Part shown: positions 38,275-47,085 of the stretch, in pieces
Position numbering within the stretch: the stretch's first letter is position 1
How the letters are laid out: each line of letters starts with the position of its first letter
Source: Phytopseudomonas straminea
GTDB lineage: Bacteria; Pseudomonadota; Gammaproteobacteria; Pseudomonadales; Pseudomonadaceae
Direction: 5' to 3'
Length of the DNA stretch: 64,000 bases
Assembly: GCF_900112645.1 (NCBI RefSeq)
Contig: NZ_FOMO01000001.1
Location: 1 to 64,000 of the forward strand
The notes under the pieces: model-generated
Told to the model about the DNA's origin: nothing
Database searches by the model: none
What the model saw: the letters and a program-made list of their open reading frames with translations, nothing else
Position numbers and translations under genes: made by a program

Positions 38275-39558
38275 TCAGAGCTCCTTGGCCAGGCGCAGGC
38301 CGGAGAACTGCCAACGCATGGTGGGGTAGAAGAAGTTGCGGTAGGTGGGGCGCACGTGGTCTTCCGGCGTGGCGCAACAGCCGCCGCGCAACACCATCTG
38401 CCCGGACATGAACTTGCCGTTGTACTCACCCAGGCTGCCGCCCAATGGACGAAAGCCGGGGTACGGCCGGTAGGCGCTGGCGGTCCACTCCCACACATCG
38501 CCATACAGCTGCTGCAGGCAATCACCGGCCCCCGCCGCTACCGGCTGCAGGTGATCGTTCTCTACGAAGTTGCCCCACACAGGCTCGTCCTGGGCGGCGA
38601 TTTCCCACTCTTCCTCGCGAGGCAATCGCGCCTGGGCCCAGGTGGCGAAAGCCTCGGCCTCGAAGTAGCTGAGGTGGCAGACCGGCGCAGCCAGATCCAG
38701 CTCACGCGGCCCGCCGAGGGTCAGCTCCAGCCAGTCGTCGCCCTCGCGTTCCCAGTAAAGCGGCGCCTGCCAGCCGGCGCGCTGGATGTGGTCCCAACCG
38801 TCCGCCAGCCAAAGCGCGGTGCTGCGGTAACCACCATCGCGAATGAACTCAAGATATTCACCATTGCTCACCGGCCGGTTAGCCAACTGGAAGGCCTCGG
38901 CGAACACCCGGTGCTGCGGCCGCTCGCAATCGAAGGCAAAGCCCTCGCCGCTAAAACCGACCTGGCGCAGCCCGGCGGGAAACTCGATCCAGCGCAGCTC
39001 GCTCGCCTGACCGCCGCCGGGCTTGAGGTCATGCCGGTAAACCGGCCGCAGCGGGTTCTGCGCCAGGATGTGCTTGATATCCATCAACAGCAGCTCCTGA
39101 TGCTGCTGCTCGTGCTCCAGCCCCAGCTCGATGCGCTGCAACACCTCGTCGGGCAACTCAGCACCGCGCTGGCCGAACAGCTGCTCCATGGCCAGATCGA
39201 CATGGCTGCGATAGGCATACACCTCGCTCACCGTCGGCCGCGACAACACCCCCCGCCGCGCCCGCTCGAAGGGCGTGCCGTGGGTCTTGTAGTAGGAGTT
39301 GAAGAGATGGTCGTAGCGCTCGTCCAGCGGGCGATAATCCGCCAGGAATGGCTGCAATATGAAGGCCTCGAAGAACCAGGTGACATGAGCTAGATGCCAC
39401 TTGGGCGGGCTCACGTCCGGCATGCTCTGGATCACATGATCCTCGGCCTCCAGCGGCTCGCAAAGCCGCTCACTGGCAGCGCGTACGCGCTGGTAACGCT
39501 GCCAGAGCTGTTCGACGTGCAGTGGTGAAGTGGCGATCCTGCTGGTGCGGTCTCGCAT
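38275..39558 (-). CDS. egtB: Ergothioneine biosynthesis protein EgtB (sulfoxide synthase)
   Basis: A 427-residue nonheme iron enzyme that joins hercynine to a thiol (gamma-glutamylcysteine or cysteine) with O2. The N-terminal DinB-like domain gives iron ligands: HLAHVTWFFEAF and the HEQQHQELLLMD cluster (HxxxHxE). The C-terminal formylglycine-generating-like domain shows RPVSNGEYLEFI, LPREEEWE, WEWTASAYRPYPGF, VLRGGCCATPEDHVRPTYRN and the ending WQFSGLRLAKEL. ATG at 39558 has AGGA 8 nt upstream; another ATG at 39567 adds three residues. No egtE lyase is seen in the window. Confidence 0.92.
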   Translation of the reverse strand: MRDRTSRIATSPLHVEQLWQRYQRVRAASERLCEPLEAEDHVIQSMPDVSPPKWHLAHVTWFFEAFILQPFLADYRPLDERYDHLFNSYYKTHGTPFERARRGVLSRPTVSEVYAYRSHVDLAMEQLFGQRGAELPDEVLQRIELGLEHEQQHQELLLMDIKHILAQNPLRPVYRHDLKPGGGQASELRWIEFPAGLRQVGFSGEGFAFDCERPQHRVFAEAFQLANRPVSNGEYLEFIRDGGYRSTALWLADGWDHIQRAGWQAPLYWEREGDDWLELTLGGPRELDLAAPVCHLSYFEAEAFATWAQARLPREEEWEIAAQDEPVWGNFVENDHLQPVAAGAGDCLQQLYGDVWEWTASAYRPYPGFRPLGGSLGEYNGKFMSGQMVLRGGCCATPEDHVRPTYRNFFYPTMRWQFSGLRLAKEL

Positions 39559-39674
39559 AACACGCATCCTGTGCCGGCGCCGCGAAACGCGACGGTTCTA
39601 GAGCCGACTGGATGGGGGTGGGAAAGGTTCAGAGAAAGTGGCTGGGTGGCGACGATGAGTAGTCGGCAATGGGG

Positions 39675-39700
39675 AGAAAGCCGCGCAATGCGCGGCTTTG
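39675..39700 (-). terminator. Terminator after the tRNA gene
   Basis: On the minus strand AAAGCCGCGCATTGCGCGGCTTTCTCC forms a strong stem with a short T-rich tail, 5 bp beyond the tRNA 3' end (each arm under 10 bp). Confidence 0.7.
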
Positions 39701-39704
39701 AAGG

Positions 39705-39781
39705 TGGTGGGCCCACACGGACTCGAACCGTGGACCAAAGGATTATGAGTCCTCTGCTCTAACCAACTGAGCTATAGGCCC
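39705..39781 (-). tRNA. tRNA with CAU anticodon, probably tRNA-Ile2 (lysidine type)
   Basis: The minus strand folds as a complete 77-nt tRNA: acceptor GGGCCTA pairs with TGGGCCC, D-arm GCTCAGTTGGTTAGAGC, anticodon stem AGGACTCATAATCCT with CAT, T-arm CACGGTTCGAGTCCGTG, and an encoded CCA. The CAU anticodon reads as Met, but the GGACTCATAATCC stem followed by TTTGGTC resembles bacterial tRNA-Ile2, in which TilS turns C34 to lysidine. It is unlike the elongator tRNA-Met known from Pseudomonas. It should not be called Met without checking. Confidence 0.85.
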
Positions 39782-40013
39782 CCAGAAGGCTGGCGGAGTA
39801 TACCGATGCACTTCGCCGAGTGCCAATCCGATGCGCCACGGCTTGCTGGAACGCCCGAAAGGGTTCATTGGATGACAAACGATTGCGCGCCCGCGCGCAG
39901 CAAAACCGCGTGCAATCCCCCCGCCGTTTTGTTCATAATTTGCACGACGTTCCTATCCCGCCGTGCCACCACGCTGACGATACGAGCCCAACCAGCCTAG
40001 CCGGGCCCGCACC

Positions 40014-41552
40014 TTGACGAGTCAGACCTCCAAGATCACTTACCTCAGACGCCTGGTCGCGATCATGACCAGTGTGGTGGGTTTGGCCGTGGTGGTGCTC
40101 ACTTTCCTGCAGGTCGAATGGGACAGGCGTGAGTCGCTGCGCCAGCATGTCGCCGATATGGAGAACCTGTCGGCGGCACTGACCCGCCAGGCAGAATCGA
40201 CCATTCGTGATGCCCATGCCGTGCTGCTTGGCATGCAGCGCAAGTTGCAGGTCTCCGGTTATGGCCCCGAGAGCCTGAACGAGGTGCTGGAGGTGGCGCG
40301 GGCGCAGTCGGCGATCCTGACAGACGTGCAGGGCTTCACGGTACTCGATGCCAATGGCCGGCCCCTGGTCACCACGGTGCGCAACCCTATCACCAGTTAC
40401 TCTGCCCTGGATCGCGAGTACTTCCTCGTGCATCGCAATAATCAGGTCAGCGGCTTGTACATTGGCCCGCCGGTGAAGAGCCGCATGAGTGGCGAGTGGG
40501 TGATTTCCCTGTCCATGCGGCTGAGCGATGCCAGTGGCGAGTTTCACGGCGTAGTGATGGCGACGCTACTGGTCCAGCATTTCGTGGACTTTTACCAGAC
40601 CATCGACCTGGGCAGCCAGGGTGTGATCGGCATGGCCAAGCGCGACGGCACCTTGTTGGTCAGGTCGAAGGATTCGGACCAACACGCCGGTCTGAACATG
40701 TCCAGCAGCCCACTGCTGCGCAAGGTGAACGAAGAGGGCGTGACGCGCGGCAGCCTGGTGCTCACAGCGATGATCGACGGCGTGAGGCGTATCTACGGCT
40801 TCGATACCAGCGATGAATACCCGATTCTGGTGGCTGCTTCACTCGGTGAAGAGGAGGCGATGGCCGCCTGGCGCAGCCGCTCGCTGCAGAACTGGTCGCT
40901 GGCTGCCTGTGTACTGGTCATCCTGTTTTCCATGGGCTGGCTGATCTGGCGTGCGCTCGGTCGCCAGGGCCGCATGGAAGCACGGCTGCAGAGCATGCAC
41001 CGGGATCTGGCGCTGGCCAACCATGCGCTGGAAATCATGGCCGGCGAGGATGCCCTGACCGGCCTGGCCAACCGCCGCCGCCTGGATGAAGCATTGCGCG
41101 CGGCCTTCCAGTCCGCCGCCGCTCAGGGCCAGCCGCTGTCGTTCGTGCTGCTGGATGTGGACCACTTCAAGCGCTTCAACGACCAGTACGGCCACCCGGC
41201 CGGCGACGAGGCGCTCAAGCAGGTGGCGGCGGTGCTCAAACGCCACGCCAAGCGCAACGCGGATACCACCGCGCGCTACGGCGGCGAAGAACTGGCGCTG
41301 ATCCTGCCAGGCGCGGAAAGCACGGCAGCGATGGCCGTGGCCGAGCGTATCCGCGCTGACGTCGAGGCGTTGGCGATCGCCAACCAGGGTTCGCCCTACG
41401 CCAATCTCACCTTGAGCATTGGCGTCGCCTCTTGTACTCCCGGGCAGGCGATACAGACGCCCGCCGACCTGGTCGCCGCAGCCGACGTCGCCCTCTATGC
41501 CGCCAAAAGTGCCGGCCGCAACCGCGTGAACCTCGCCGCACAGCCCGTCTGA
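40014..41552 (+). CDS. Membrane diguanylate cyclase with periplasmic Cache sensor
   Basis: A 512-residue protein. Helix 1 at residues ~14-36 (LVAIMTSVVGLAVVVLTFLQ) and helix 2 at ~300-320 (LAACVLVILFSMGWLIW) enclose a periplasmic dCache-type domain (DREYFLVHRNNQVSGLYIG). The GGDEF domain begins DALTGLANRRRLDEAL and has the active motif GGEEL at about residue 423. RNAD five residues before it is an intact inhibitory site (RxxD). It should make c-di-GMP in response to a small external ligand. TTG at 40014 is the only start that preserves helix 1. The gene stands alone. Confidence 0.87.
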   Translation: MTSQTSKITYLRRLVAIMTSVVGLAVVVLTFLQVEWDRRESLRQHVADMENLSAALTRQAESTIRDAHAVLLGMQRKLQVSGYGPESLNEVLEVARAQSAILTDVQGFTVLDANGRPLVTTVRNPITSYSALDREYFLVHRNNQVSGLYIGPPVKSRMSGEWVISLSMRLSDASGEFHGVVMATLLVQHFVDFYQTIDLGSQGVIGMAKRDGTLLVRSKDSDQHAGLNMSSSPLLRKVNEEGVTRGSLVLTAMIDGVRRIYGFDTSDEYPILVAASLGEEEAMAAWRSRSLQNWSLAACVLVILFSMGWLIWRALGRQGRMEARLQSMHRDLALANHALEIMAGEDALTGLANRRRLDEALRAAFQSAAAQGQPLSFVLLDVDHFKRFNDQYGHPAGDEALKQVAAVLKRHAKRNADTTARYGGEELALILPGAESTAAMAVAERIRADVEALAIANQGSPYANLTLSIGVASCTPGQAIQTPADLVAAADVALYAAKSAGRNRVNLAAQPV

Positions 41553-41568
41553 CAGGCACTGCAGCCAT

Positions 41569-41590
41569 GCCCAGCTTTTTGCTGGGCAAC
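41569..41590 (+). terminator. Hairpin after the diguanylate cyclase gene
   Basis: GCCCAGC-TTTT-TGCTGGGC forms a short stem about 20 bp after the stop. It has no strong T-run, so terminator function is uncertain. Confidence 0.4.
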
Positions 41591-41717
41591 GACTACAAAA
41601 ACGCTAATTTCGCTATCCCCCACCTCTGAACACAATGGCCTCAACGCACGAACGGCTCGTGCCGGCCAGGGCCATCCCTGTGCATGGGCGCCGGGCCTCC
41701 TTCAGAGGGACGCAACG

Positions 41718-43019
41718 ATGGCTGTTGAAACAACCCGAACAGACACCCTGGTGGTGGGCGCCGGCCAGGCCGGCGTGGCGATGAGCGAGCACCTGACCAA
41801 ACTCGGCGTGCCGCACCTGGTGCTGGAACGCGAACGCATCGCCGAGCGCTGGCGCACCATGCGCTGGGATTCGCTGGTCGCCAACGGCCCGGCCTGGCAC
41901 GACCGCTTCCCCGGGCTGGAGTTCGACATCGACGACGACGCCTTTCCAGGCAAGGAACAGGTGGCGGCCTACTTCGAAGCCTATGCGCGCAGCTTCAATG
42001 CGCCGATCCACACCGGCGTGGAAGTGCACAAGGTTCGCCGCAACGCCAATCGCCCCGGCTTTACCGTGGAAACCTCCGAAGGCGTGATCGAAGCCAATCG
42101 CGTGGTGGCCGCCACCGGCCCCTTCCAGCGCCCGGTGATTCCGGCCATCGCCCCGCAGGATGAACGCCTCACGCAGATCCATTCCGCCGAGTACCGCAAC
42201 CCGCAGCAACTGCCCGCCGGCGCCGTGCTGGTGGTGGGCGCCGGCTCCTCGGGCACGCAGATCGCCGATGAGCTGATGCAGTCTGGCCGTCAGGTTTACC
42301 TGTCCGTCGGCGCCCATGACCGGCCGCCACGCAGCTACCGCAACCGGGACTTCTGCTGGTGGCTGGGCGTGCTTGGCGAGTGGGACCAGGAGACGCCGAA
42401 AGCCGGCCGCGAGCACGTGACCATCGCGGTCAGCGGCGCCTATGGCGGCAAGACCATCGACTTCCGCCGCCTGGCTCACCAGGGCATGACGCTGGTCGGC
42501 CTGACCCGCTCGTTCGACAACGGCGTGGTGCAGTTCGCCGACGATCTGGCCGACAACATCCGCCGCGGTGACGAGAACTATCTGGCGCTGCTCGATGCGG
42601 CGGACGCCTACGTGAAACGCAACGGCCTCGACCTGCCGGAGGAACCCGAAGCGCGCATCATCCCGACCGATCCCGCGTGTATGAACGAGCCGCTGCGCGA
42701 GCTGGACCTGATCGCGGCCGGCGTGACGTCGATCATCTGGGCGACCGGCTTCGCTACCGACTTCAGCTGGCTGGAAGCCGACACCTTCGATGCCAACGGC
42801 AAGCCCCAGCACCAGCGCGGCGTGTCCCGCGAGCCGGGCATCTATTTCCTCGGCCTGCCGTGGCTGTCGCGCCGTGGCTCGTCGTTCATCTGGGGCGTAT
42901 GGCACGACGCCAAGCACGTCGCCGACCACATCGCCACGCAGCGCAAATACACCGCCTACCGCGATGCCGAGCAGCGCCAGGCCGCAGCCCCCGTCACCCG
43001 CCTGCAGGGAGTCAAGTGA
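41718..43019 (+). CDS. Flavin-containing monooxygenase-like oxidoreductase
   Basis: A 433-residue FAD/NADP enzyme. The FAD-binding TLVVGAGQAGVAMSEHL is near the N-terminus; the NADP-binding VLVVGAGSSGTQIADEL is near residue 175; IHSAEYRNP between them is the FMO-type linking motif. IIWATGFATDFSWLE near residue 340 is the conserved ATG loop of this class. AGAGGGA precedes the ATG. It is the first gene of an operon with a Rid-family protein, a DUF1028 protein and an ArgE-like deacetylase, so it probably oxidises a nitrogen compound or amino-acid derivative. The substrate cannot be read from sequence. Confidence 0.82.
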   Translation: MAVETTRTDTLVVGAGQAGVAMSEHLTKLGVPHLVLERERIAERWRTMRWDSLVANGPAWHDRFPGLEFDIDDDAFPGKEQVAAYFEAYARSFNAPIHTGVEVHKVRRNANRPGFTVETSEGVIEANRVVAATGPFQRPVIPAIAPQDERLTQIHSAEYRNPQQLPAGAVLVVGAGSSGTQIADELMQSGRQVYLSVGAHDRPPRSYRNRDFCWWLGVLGEWDQETPKAGREHVTIAVSGAYGGKTIDFRRLAHQGMTLVGLTRSFDNGVVQFADDLADNIRRGDENYLALLDAADAYVKRNGLDLPEEPEARIIPTDPACMNEPLRELDLIAAGVTSIIWATGFATDFSWLEADTFDANGKPQHQRGVSREPGIYFLGLPWLSRRGSSFIWGVWHDAKHVADHIATQRKYTAYRDAEQRQAAAPVTRLQGVK

Positions 43020-43444
43020 TGCCCACCCATACCCGTATCCGCATGTTCAACACCAAGGACACCTACCCCAACCAAACCCTGGACAACGACCTCTGCCAGG
43101 CCGTGCGCGCCGGCAACACGGTGTACGTACGCGGCCAGGTCGGCACCGACTTCGACGGCAACCTGGTCGGCCTCGGCGACCCGCAGGCGCAGACCGAGCA
43201 GGCGATGAAGAACCTCAAGCAGTTGCTCGAAGAAGCCGGCAGCGACCTGTCCCATATCGTCAAGACCACCACCTACATCATCGACCCGCGCTACCGCGAG
43301 CCGGTGTACAAGGAGGTCGGCAAATGGCTCAAGGGCGTGTTCCCGATTTCCACCGGGCTGGTGGTCTCGGCCCTCGGCCAGCCGCAGTGGCTGATGGAGA
43401 TCGACGTGATCGCGGTGATCCCGGACGACTGGCCAGCCCAATAA
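43019..43444 (+). CDS. Rid-family (YjgF/YER057c/UK114) protein
   Basis: A 141-residue Rid protein. Family sequence includes QAVRAGNTVYVRGQVGTD, QTEQAMKNLKQLLEEAGSDL, HIVKTTTYIIDPRYREPVY and the C-terminal LMEIDVIAVIP. Rid proteins hydrolyse reactive enamine/imine intermediates to ketoacids. The region holding the key Arg of classical RidA reads STGLVVSALGQPQWLMEID here, without an Arg, so this is a different Rid subgroup. ATG overlaps the stop of the monooxygenase gene (TGATG), implying tight coupling: the oxidase may make an imine that this protein deals with. Confidence 0.85.
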   Translation: MPTHTRIRMFNTKDTYPNQTLDNDLCQAVRAGNTVYVRGQVGTDFDGNLVGLGDPQAQTEQAMKNLKQLLEEAGSDLSHIVKTTTYIIDPRYREPVYKEVGKWLKGVFPISTGLVVSALGQPQWLMEIDVIAVIPDDWPAQ

Positions 43445-43454
43445 GGAGGCGTGC

Positions 43455-44132
43455 ATGACCTTTTCCATCGTCGGACGCTGCCCGGAAACCGGCCAGCTGG
43501 GCATCGCCATCAGCTCGTCGAGCATCGCCGTCGGCGCGCGCTGCCCCTGGCTGCGTGCCGGCGTCGGTGCGGTGGCCACCCAGAACGTCACCCTGCCAGC
43601 CCTCGGCCCGCAGATTCTCGATCTGCTCGAGCAGCAGGCATTGGAGCCAGGCGACGCCTTGCAGCGCGCCCTCGGCGCCAATGGCTGGAGCCAGTATCGC
43701 CAGGTGACGGTGATCGACAGCCAGGGCCGCACCGCCCTGTTCAGCGGCAAGGAAGCGCTGGGCCTGTACAACGCGGTGGCCGGCGAGCAGTGCGTGGCAG
43801 CCGGCAATCTGCTGGCGAGCGAGGCGGTGATCCAGGCCATGGTCGAGGCCTTCAAGAACGCCAGCGGGCAACTGGCCGACCGCCTGCTCGCCGCCATGCA
43901 CGGGGCGATGGCCGCCGGCGGCGAGGCCGGCCCGGTGCACTCGGCGGCGCTCAAGGTGGTGGGCGACCTGGTGTGGCCGATCATCGACCTGCGGGTCGAT
44001 TGGGCGGACGAAGACCCCATCGGCCAGCTCGACGGTCTGTGGCAGGCCTACCGGCCGCAGATGCAGGATTACCTGACCCGCGCCCTCGACCCGACGGCGG
44101 CGCCAAGCTACGGAGTGCCGGGCGATGAATGA
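43455..44132 (+). CDS. DUF1028 family protein (Ntn-hydrolase-like)
   Basis: A 225-residue protein of the DUF1028 family. The start MTFSIVGRCPETGQLGIAIS and the blocks GVGAVATQNVTLPALGPQIL and ALGLYNAVAGEQCVAAGNLL are family-typical. DUF1028 proteins are related to Ntn hydrolases and often lie beside peptidases and Rid proteins, but no reaction has been firmly assigned that I know of. AAGGAGG precedes the ATG; the 3' end overlaps argE by 8 bp. Confidence 0.85.
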   Translation: MTFSIVGRCPETGQLGIAISSSSIAVGARCPWLRAGVGAVATQNVTLPALGPQILDLLEQQALEPGDALQRALGANGWSQYRQVTVIDSQGRTALFSGKEALGLYNAVAGEQCVAAGNLLASEAVIQAMVEAFKNASGQLADRLLAAMHGAMAAGGEAGPVHSAALKVVGDLVWPIIDLRVDWADEDPIGQLDGLWQAYRPQMQDYLTRALDPTAAPSYGVPGDE

Positions 44133-45288
44133 GCCAACCAGCCGCGCCCTGCTCGAGCGGCTGATCGGCTTTGCCACGGTCAGCCGTGATTCCAACCTGG
44201 AGCTGATCGAATTCATCCGCGAGTACCTGGCGGGCTTTGGCGTGGACAGCGAGCTGTTCCATAACGCCGAAGGCACCAAGGCCAACCTGTTCGCCACCAT
44301 CGGCCCGCAGGATCGCGGCGGCGTGGTGCTGTCCGGCCATACCGACGTGGTGCCGGTCGACGGCCAGGCCTGGACGGTCGAACCGTTCCAGTTGAGCGAA
44401 CATGACGGGCGCCTGTACGGCCGCGGCACTGCAGACATGAAAGGCTTCATCGCCTGCGTGCTGGCCGCGGTACCGAGCCTCGTGCAACGCCCGCTGCAGG
44501 TGCCGGTGCACCTGGCGTTTTCCTATGACGAGGAAGTCGGCTGCCTGGGCGTGCGCTCGATGCTCGCCGAGCTGGAAAAACGCCCGCACAAACCCACCCT
44601 GTGCCTGATCGGCGAGCCGACCGAACTCAAGCCGGTACTCGGCCACAAAGGCAAGCTGGCGATGCGTTGTGAAGTGCACGGCGCGGCCTGTCACTCGGCC
44701 TACGCGCCCTACGGCGTGAACGCCATCGAATACGCGGCGCGGCTGATCGGCCACCTGGGCGAAATCGGCGCACGCCTGGCCCAGCCCGAGCACCACGATG
44801 CGCGCTTCGATCCGCCCTTCTCCACCGTGCAGACCGGCGTGATCAAGGGCGGCCGCGCCCTGAACATCGTGCCGGCCGAATGCGAATTCGATTTCGAGGT
44901 GCGCGCACTGCCGGGCTTCGACGCCCAGCGCGTTCCGGACGAGCTGCAGCGCTACGCCGCCGAGCAATTGCTGCCGAAGATGCAGGCGGTGAGCGCCGCC
45001 AGCGATATCCGCCTGCACCCCCTGAGCGCCTACCCGGGCCTCGCCACACCGCCCGACAGCGAAGCGGCTCGCTTGCTGGCCAGGCTCTGCGGCTCGAGCG
45101 ACTTCGGCACCGTGGCCTTCGGCACCGAAGGCGGCCTGTTCGACGGTGCCGGCATCCCCACCGTAGTCTGCGGCCCCGGCAGCATGGACCAGGGCCACAA
45201 GCCCGACGAGTTCGTCAGCCTGGAACAGCTGCATGGTTGCGATGCGCTGCTCCAGTGCTTGGCGGATTACCTCTGCGACCCGGGCTGA
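44125..45288 (+). CDS. argE: Acetylornithine deacetylase-like M20 peptidase (ArgE family)
   Basis: A 387-residue metallo-deacetylase. Zinc-ligand motifs are present: SGHTDVVPVDGQAW, GRGTADMKGFIA, DEEVGCLGVRS, LIGEPTELKP, and DQGHKPDEFV near the C-terminus. The ArgE sequence GTKANLFATIGP is also seen. In this operon it probably deacylates an N-acyl amino acid rather than serving arginine synthesis, because it is coupled to catabolic-looking genes; this is inference. It overlaps the DUF1028 gene. Confidence 0.85.
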   Translation: MNEPTSRALLERLIGFATVSRDSNLELIEFIREYLAGFGVDSELFHNAEGTKANLFATIGPQDRGGVVLSGHTDVVPVDGQAWTVEPFQLSEHDGRLYGRGTADMKGFIACVLAAVPSLVQRPLQVPVHLAFSYDEEVGCLGVRSMLAELEKRPHKPTLCLIGEPTELKPVLGHKGKLAMRCEVHGAACHSAYAPYGVNAIEYAARLIGHLGEIGARLAQPEHHDARFDPPFSTVQTGVIKGGRALNIVPAECEFDFEVRALPGFDAQRVPDELQRYAAEQLLPKMQAVSAASDIRLHPLSAYPGLATPPDSEAARLLARLCGSSDFGTVAFGTEGGLFDGAGIPTVVCGPGSMDQGHKPDEFVSLEQLHGCDALLQCLADYLCDPG

Positions 45289-45576
45289 ACCGCAACCTGT
45301 AGCCCGATGTTGAGCAACGCGATACCCGGGGCATGTTCCCTGGGTGTCGCTGCGCTCGACCCAGGCTACGACCAATGTGGGAGCGCGCCATGCGCGCGAA
45401 AAAATCGCGGGCATGGCCCGCTCCCACAGGTGTAGATGCTGATATGAGTAGCTCGTAGGATGGGTGAAACCCATCAACACTGCTGAACACCACCGGTAGC
45501 CTGGGTTGAGCAACGCGATACCCAGGACATTTTCCCGGGTGTCGCTGCGCTCGACCCGAGCTACCCGAGCACCGCC
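45289..45576. repeat. Cluster of four palindromic repeats after argE
   Basis: From left: GTAGCCC... copy 3 (45299-45369), the GTGGGAGCGCGCCATGCGCG hairpin (45377-45427), a GTAGGATGGGTGAAACCCATC repeat (45455-45475), and GTAGCCTGGGT copy 4 (45496-45564). All are imperfect palindromes, and relatives occur at 5085, 23976, 25111-25279 and 57926-58086. No gene is supported. Confidence 0.85.
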
Positions 45577-46500
45577 CTATTGCGCAGCTTGCTCGCTCAG
45601 TTCGCCCAACCGCTCCCGGCAAAAATCCACGAACAGCTGCGCCGGTTTGGTCAGTTGCCCGCGTTTGAGGCGCGCCGCCACCAGCCCGGAGGTGGCCACC
45701 GGCTCGGCGATGTCCACAGTGACCACGCGCTTGCCATCGTAGGTGCATTCGGAGTGCGGCTTGGTGACCAGCAGGGAGAAGCCGAAGCCCTGGCCGACCA
45801 TGCCGCGCACCATTTCGATGGACGGTGAGCTGAAGACGATATTGGGCGTCAGCCCCAGTTCGTGAAACAGGCTGACGAAGTAGGTTCGGCTGGGTTGCAC
45901 GTCGAGCAGGATCATCGGCTCCAGGCACAGGTCGCGCAGCGATACCAAGGCCTGGCCGGCGAAACGGTGCTGCTCGGGCAGCAGCACGTAGGGTTTCTGC
46001 GGCGGCATCAGCGGCTCGGTGGCGATGGTGCCGTCGAGGTCGTGCTCGTAGAGAAACGCCAGGTCGAACGAGCCAGCGGTCAGGCCCTGCACCAGCTCCT
46101 GCTGCTCGCCATCGCGAATGCGGATGTCCACGCCCGGGTAGCGTTCGCGAAAGCCGGCGATCAGTTGCGGCAGGTACAGCGGCGCGACGGTTTCGAAGCA
46201 GCCGATGTCGATTTGCCCGGCGACGATGTCGTTGTCGGCCAGGGCGTTCTGCTCGAACTCGCGGGCCATGCGCAGCAGTTGCTGGGCCTTCTCGTAGAAG
46301 CGCGCGCCGCTGGGCGTCAGCGACACGCCCTGGGCGTGATGGCGAATGAACAGCTGCACGCCGAAGCTTTCTTCCAGCCCCTTGATCGCCGTGGAGATTG
46401 ACGGCTGGGCGATATACAGCTGGCGCGACGCCTCGGCCACGCTGCCCGCCTCCACCGTGGTGACGAAGTACTTGAGTTGCCGCAGGGTATAGGAAGCCAC
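45577..46500 (-). CDS. LysR-family transcriptional regulator
   Basis: A 307-residue LysR protein. The N-terminal winged HTH reads TLRQLKYFVTTVEAGSVAEA and ASRQLYIAQPSISTAIKGLE; the substrate-binding domain follows (IDIGCFETVAPLYLPQLIAG). GTG at 46500 is the best start. A longer frame reaches into the neighbouring MITE, and its extra N-terminal residues would come from that element, so they are unlikely to be native. It lies between the argE operon (convergent) and the orphan binding protein (divergent), its likely targets. Confidence 0.85.
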   Translation of the reverse strand: MASYTLRQLKYFVTTVEAGSVAEASRQLYIAQPSISTAIKGLEESFGVQLFIRHHAQGVSLTPSGARFYEKAQQLLRMAREFEQNALADNDIVAGQIDIGCFETVAPLYLPQLIAGFRERYPGVDIRIRDGEQQELVQGLTAGSFDLAFLYEHDLDGTIATEPLMPPQKPYVLLPEQHRFAGQALVSLRDLCLEPMILLDVQPSRTYFVSLFHELGLTPNIVFSSPSIEMVRGMVGQGFGFSLLVTKPHSECTYDGKRVVTVDIAEPVATSGLVAARLKRGQLTKPAQLFVDFCRERLGELSEQAAQ

Positions 46501-47085
46501 GTGTCCGATCTCAGCGTGATAACGGCTAGGGTCTGTTGGCGTTTCACGCACGGCCGCGCCGGAGCCCGTTTTGCCGCGAGGCAAGGCACGAGCCGCGAAG
46601 TTTAGCTGGCTAAATGAGCCGGCGAGAAACGCAGCATCGCGGTAAAACGGGCCCGGCCCTTCGGGTGGGGCCGCCTAGGTTGCGCGGGAAATCTCGCCAT
46701 GCGTTGTTGGAGGACTTGGCAAGGGAACACCATTCCCTGCGTCCTCCGCCTAGCGGATCGCCGCCCGGCCTGGCGAGATTTCTCGCTGCAACGCGGCTCG
46801 CGCTGAAACGTCAACAGACCCTAACACCTTACTCCAACACGGCGCCCTGGCGGGGCTCTGCCTTGCAAAGGTTTTTCGTAAGTCCCGAGCATATTTTTAC
46901 TAATTTTCCTGCGCGCCGGACTGACGCACCATGGCCCTCACCTGAACGACAGTTCCCGCCCAGCCCGCACTCAGGGCGGCACAACAACAAAGATTCTGCT
47001 GACGCGTGACACAACGCGCAGCTTCGCCGCTTCGGCCCTACTGCCCCTGTTCCAACTAAAACGAAAAAACAGCGAGGGAGTTTCC
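46501..47085. other. LysR/binding-protein intergenic region with MITE copy 2
   Basis: A 585-bp gap without genes. It holds 28 bp of LysR leader, the 293-bp MITE (46529-46821), and 264 bp of unique sequence before the binding-protein gene. The MITE thus separates the LysR start from its original upstream region. GAGGGAG before 47086 is the ribosome binding site. Confidence 0.75.
46529..46821. mobile_element. MITE-like element, copy 2 (293 bp, TA-flanked)
   Basis: It is the inverted, slightly longer copy of the element at 10892-11156. The ends are GGGTCTGTTGGCGTTTCA and TGAAACGTCAACAGACCC, flanked by TA on both sides. Two insertions account for the extra 28 bp. There is no transposase. Confidence 0.78.

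Noticed and set aside
39705..40013. Integration site of a genomic island at the tRNA
   Set aside because: There is no integrase, no repeat of the tRNA 3' end nearby, and base composition is constant across it.
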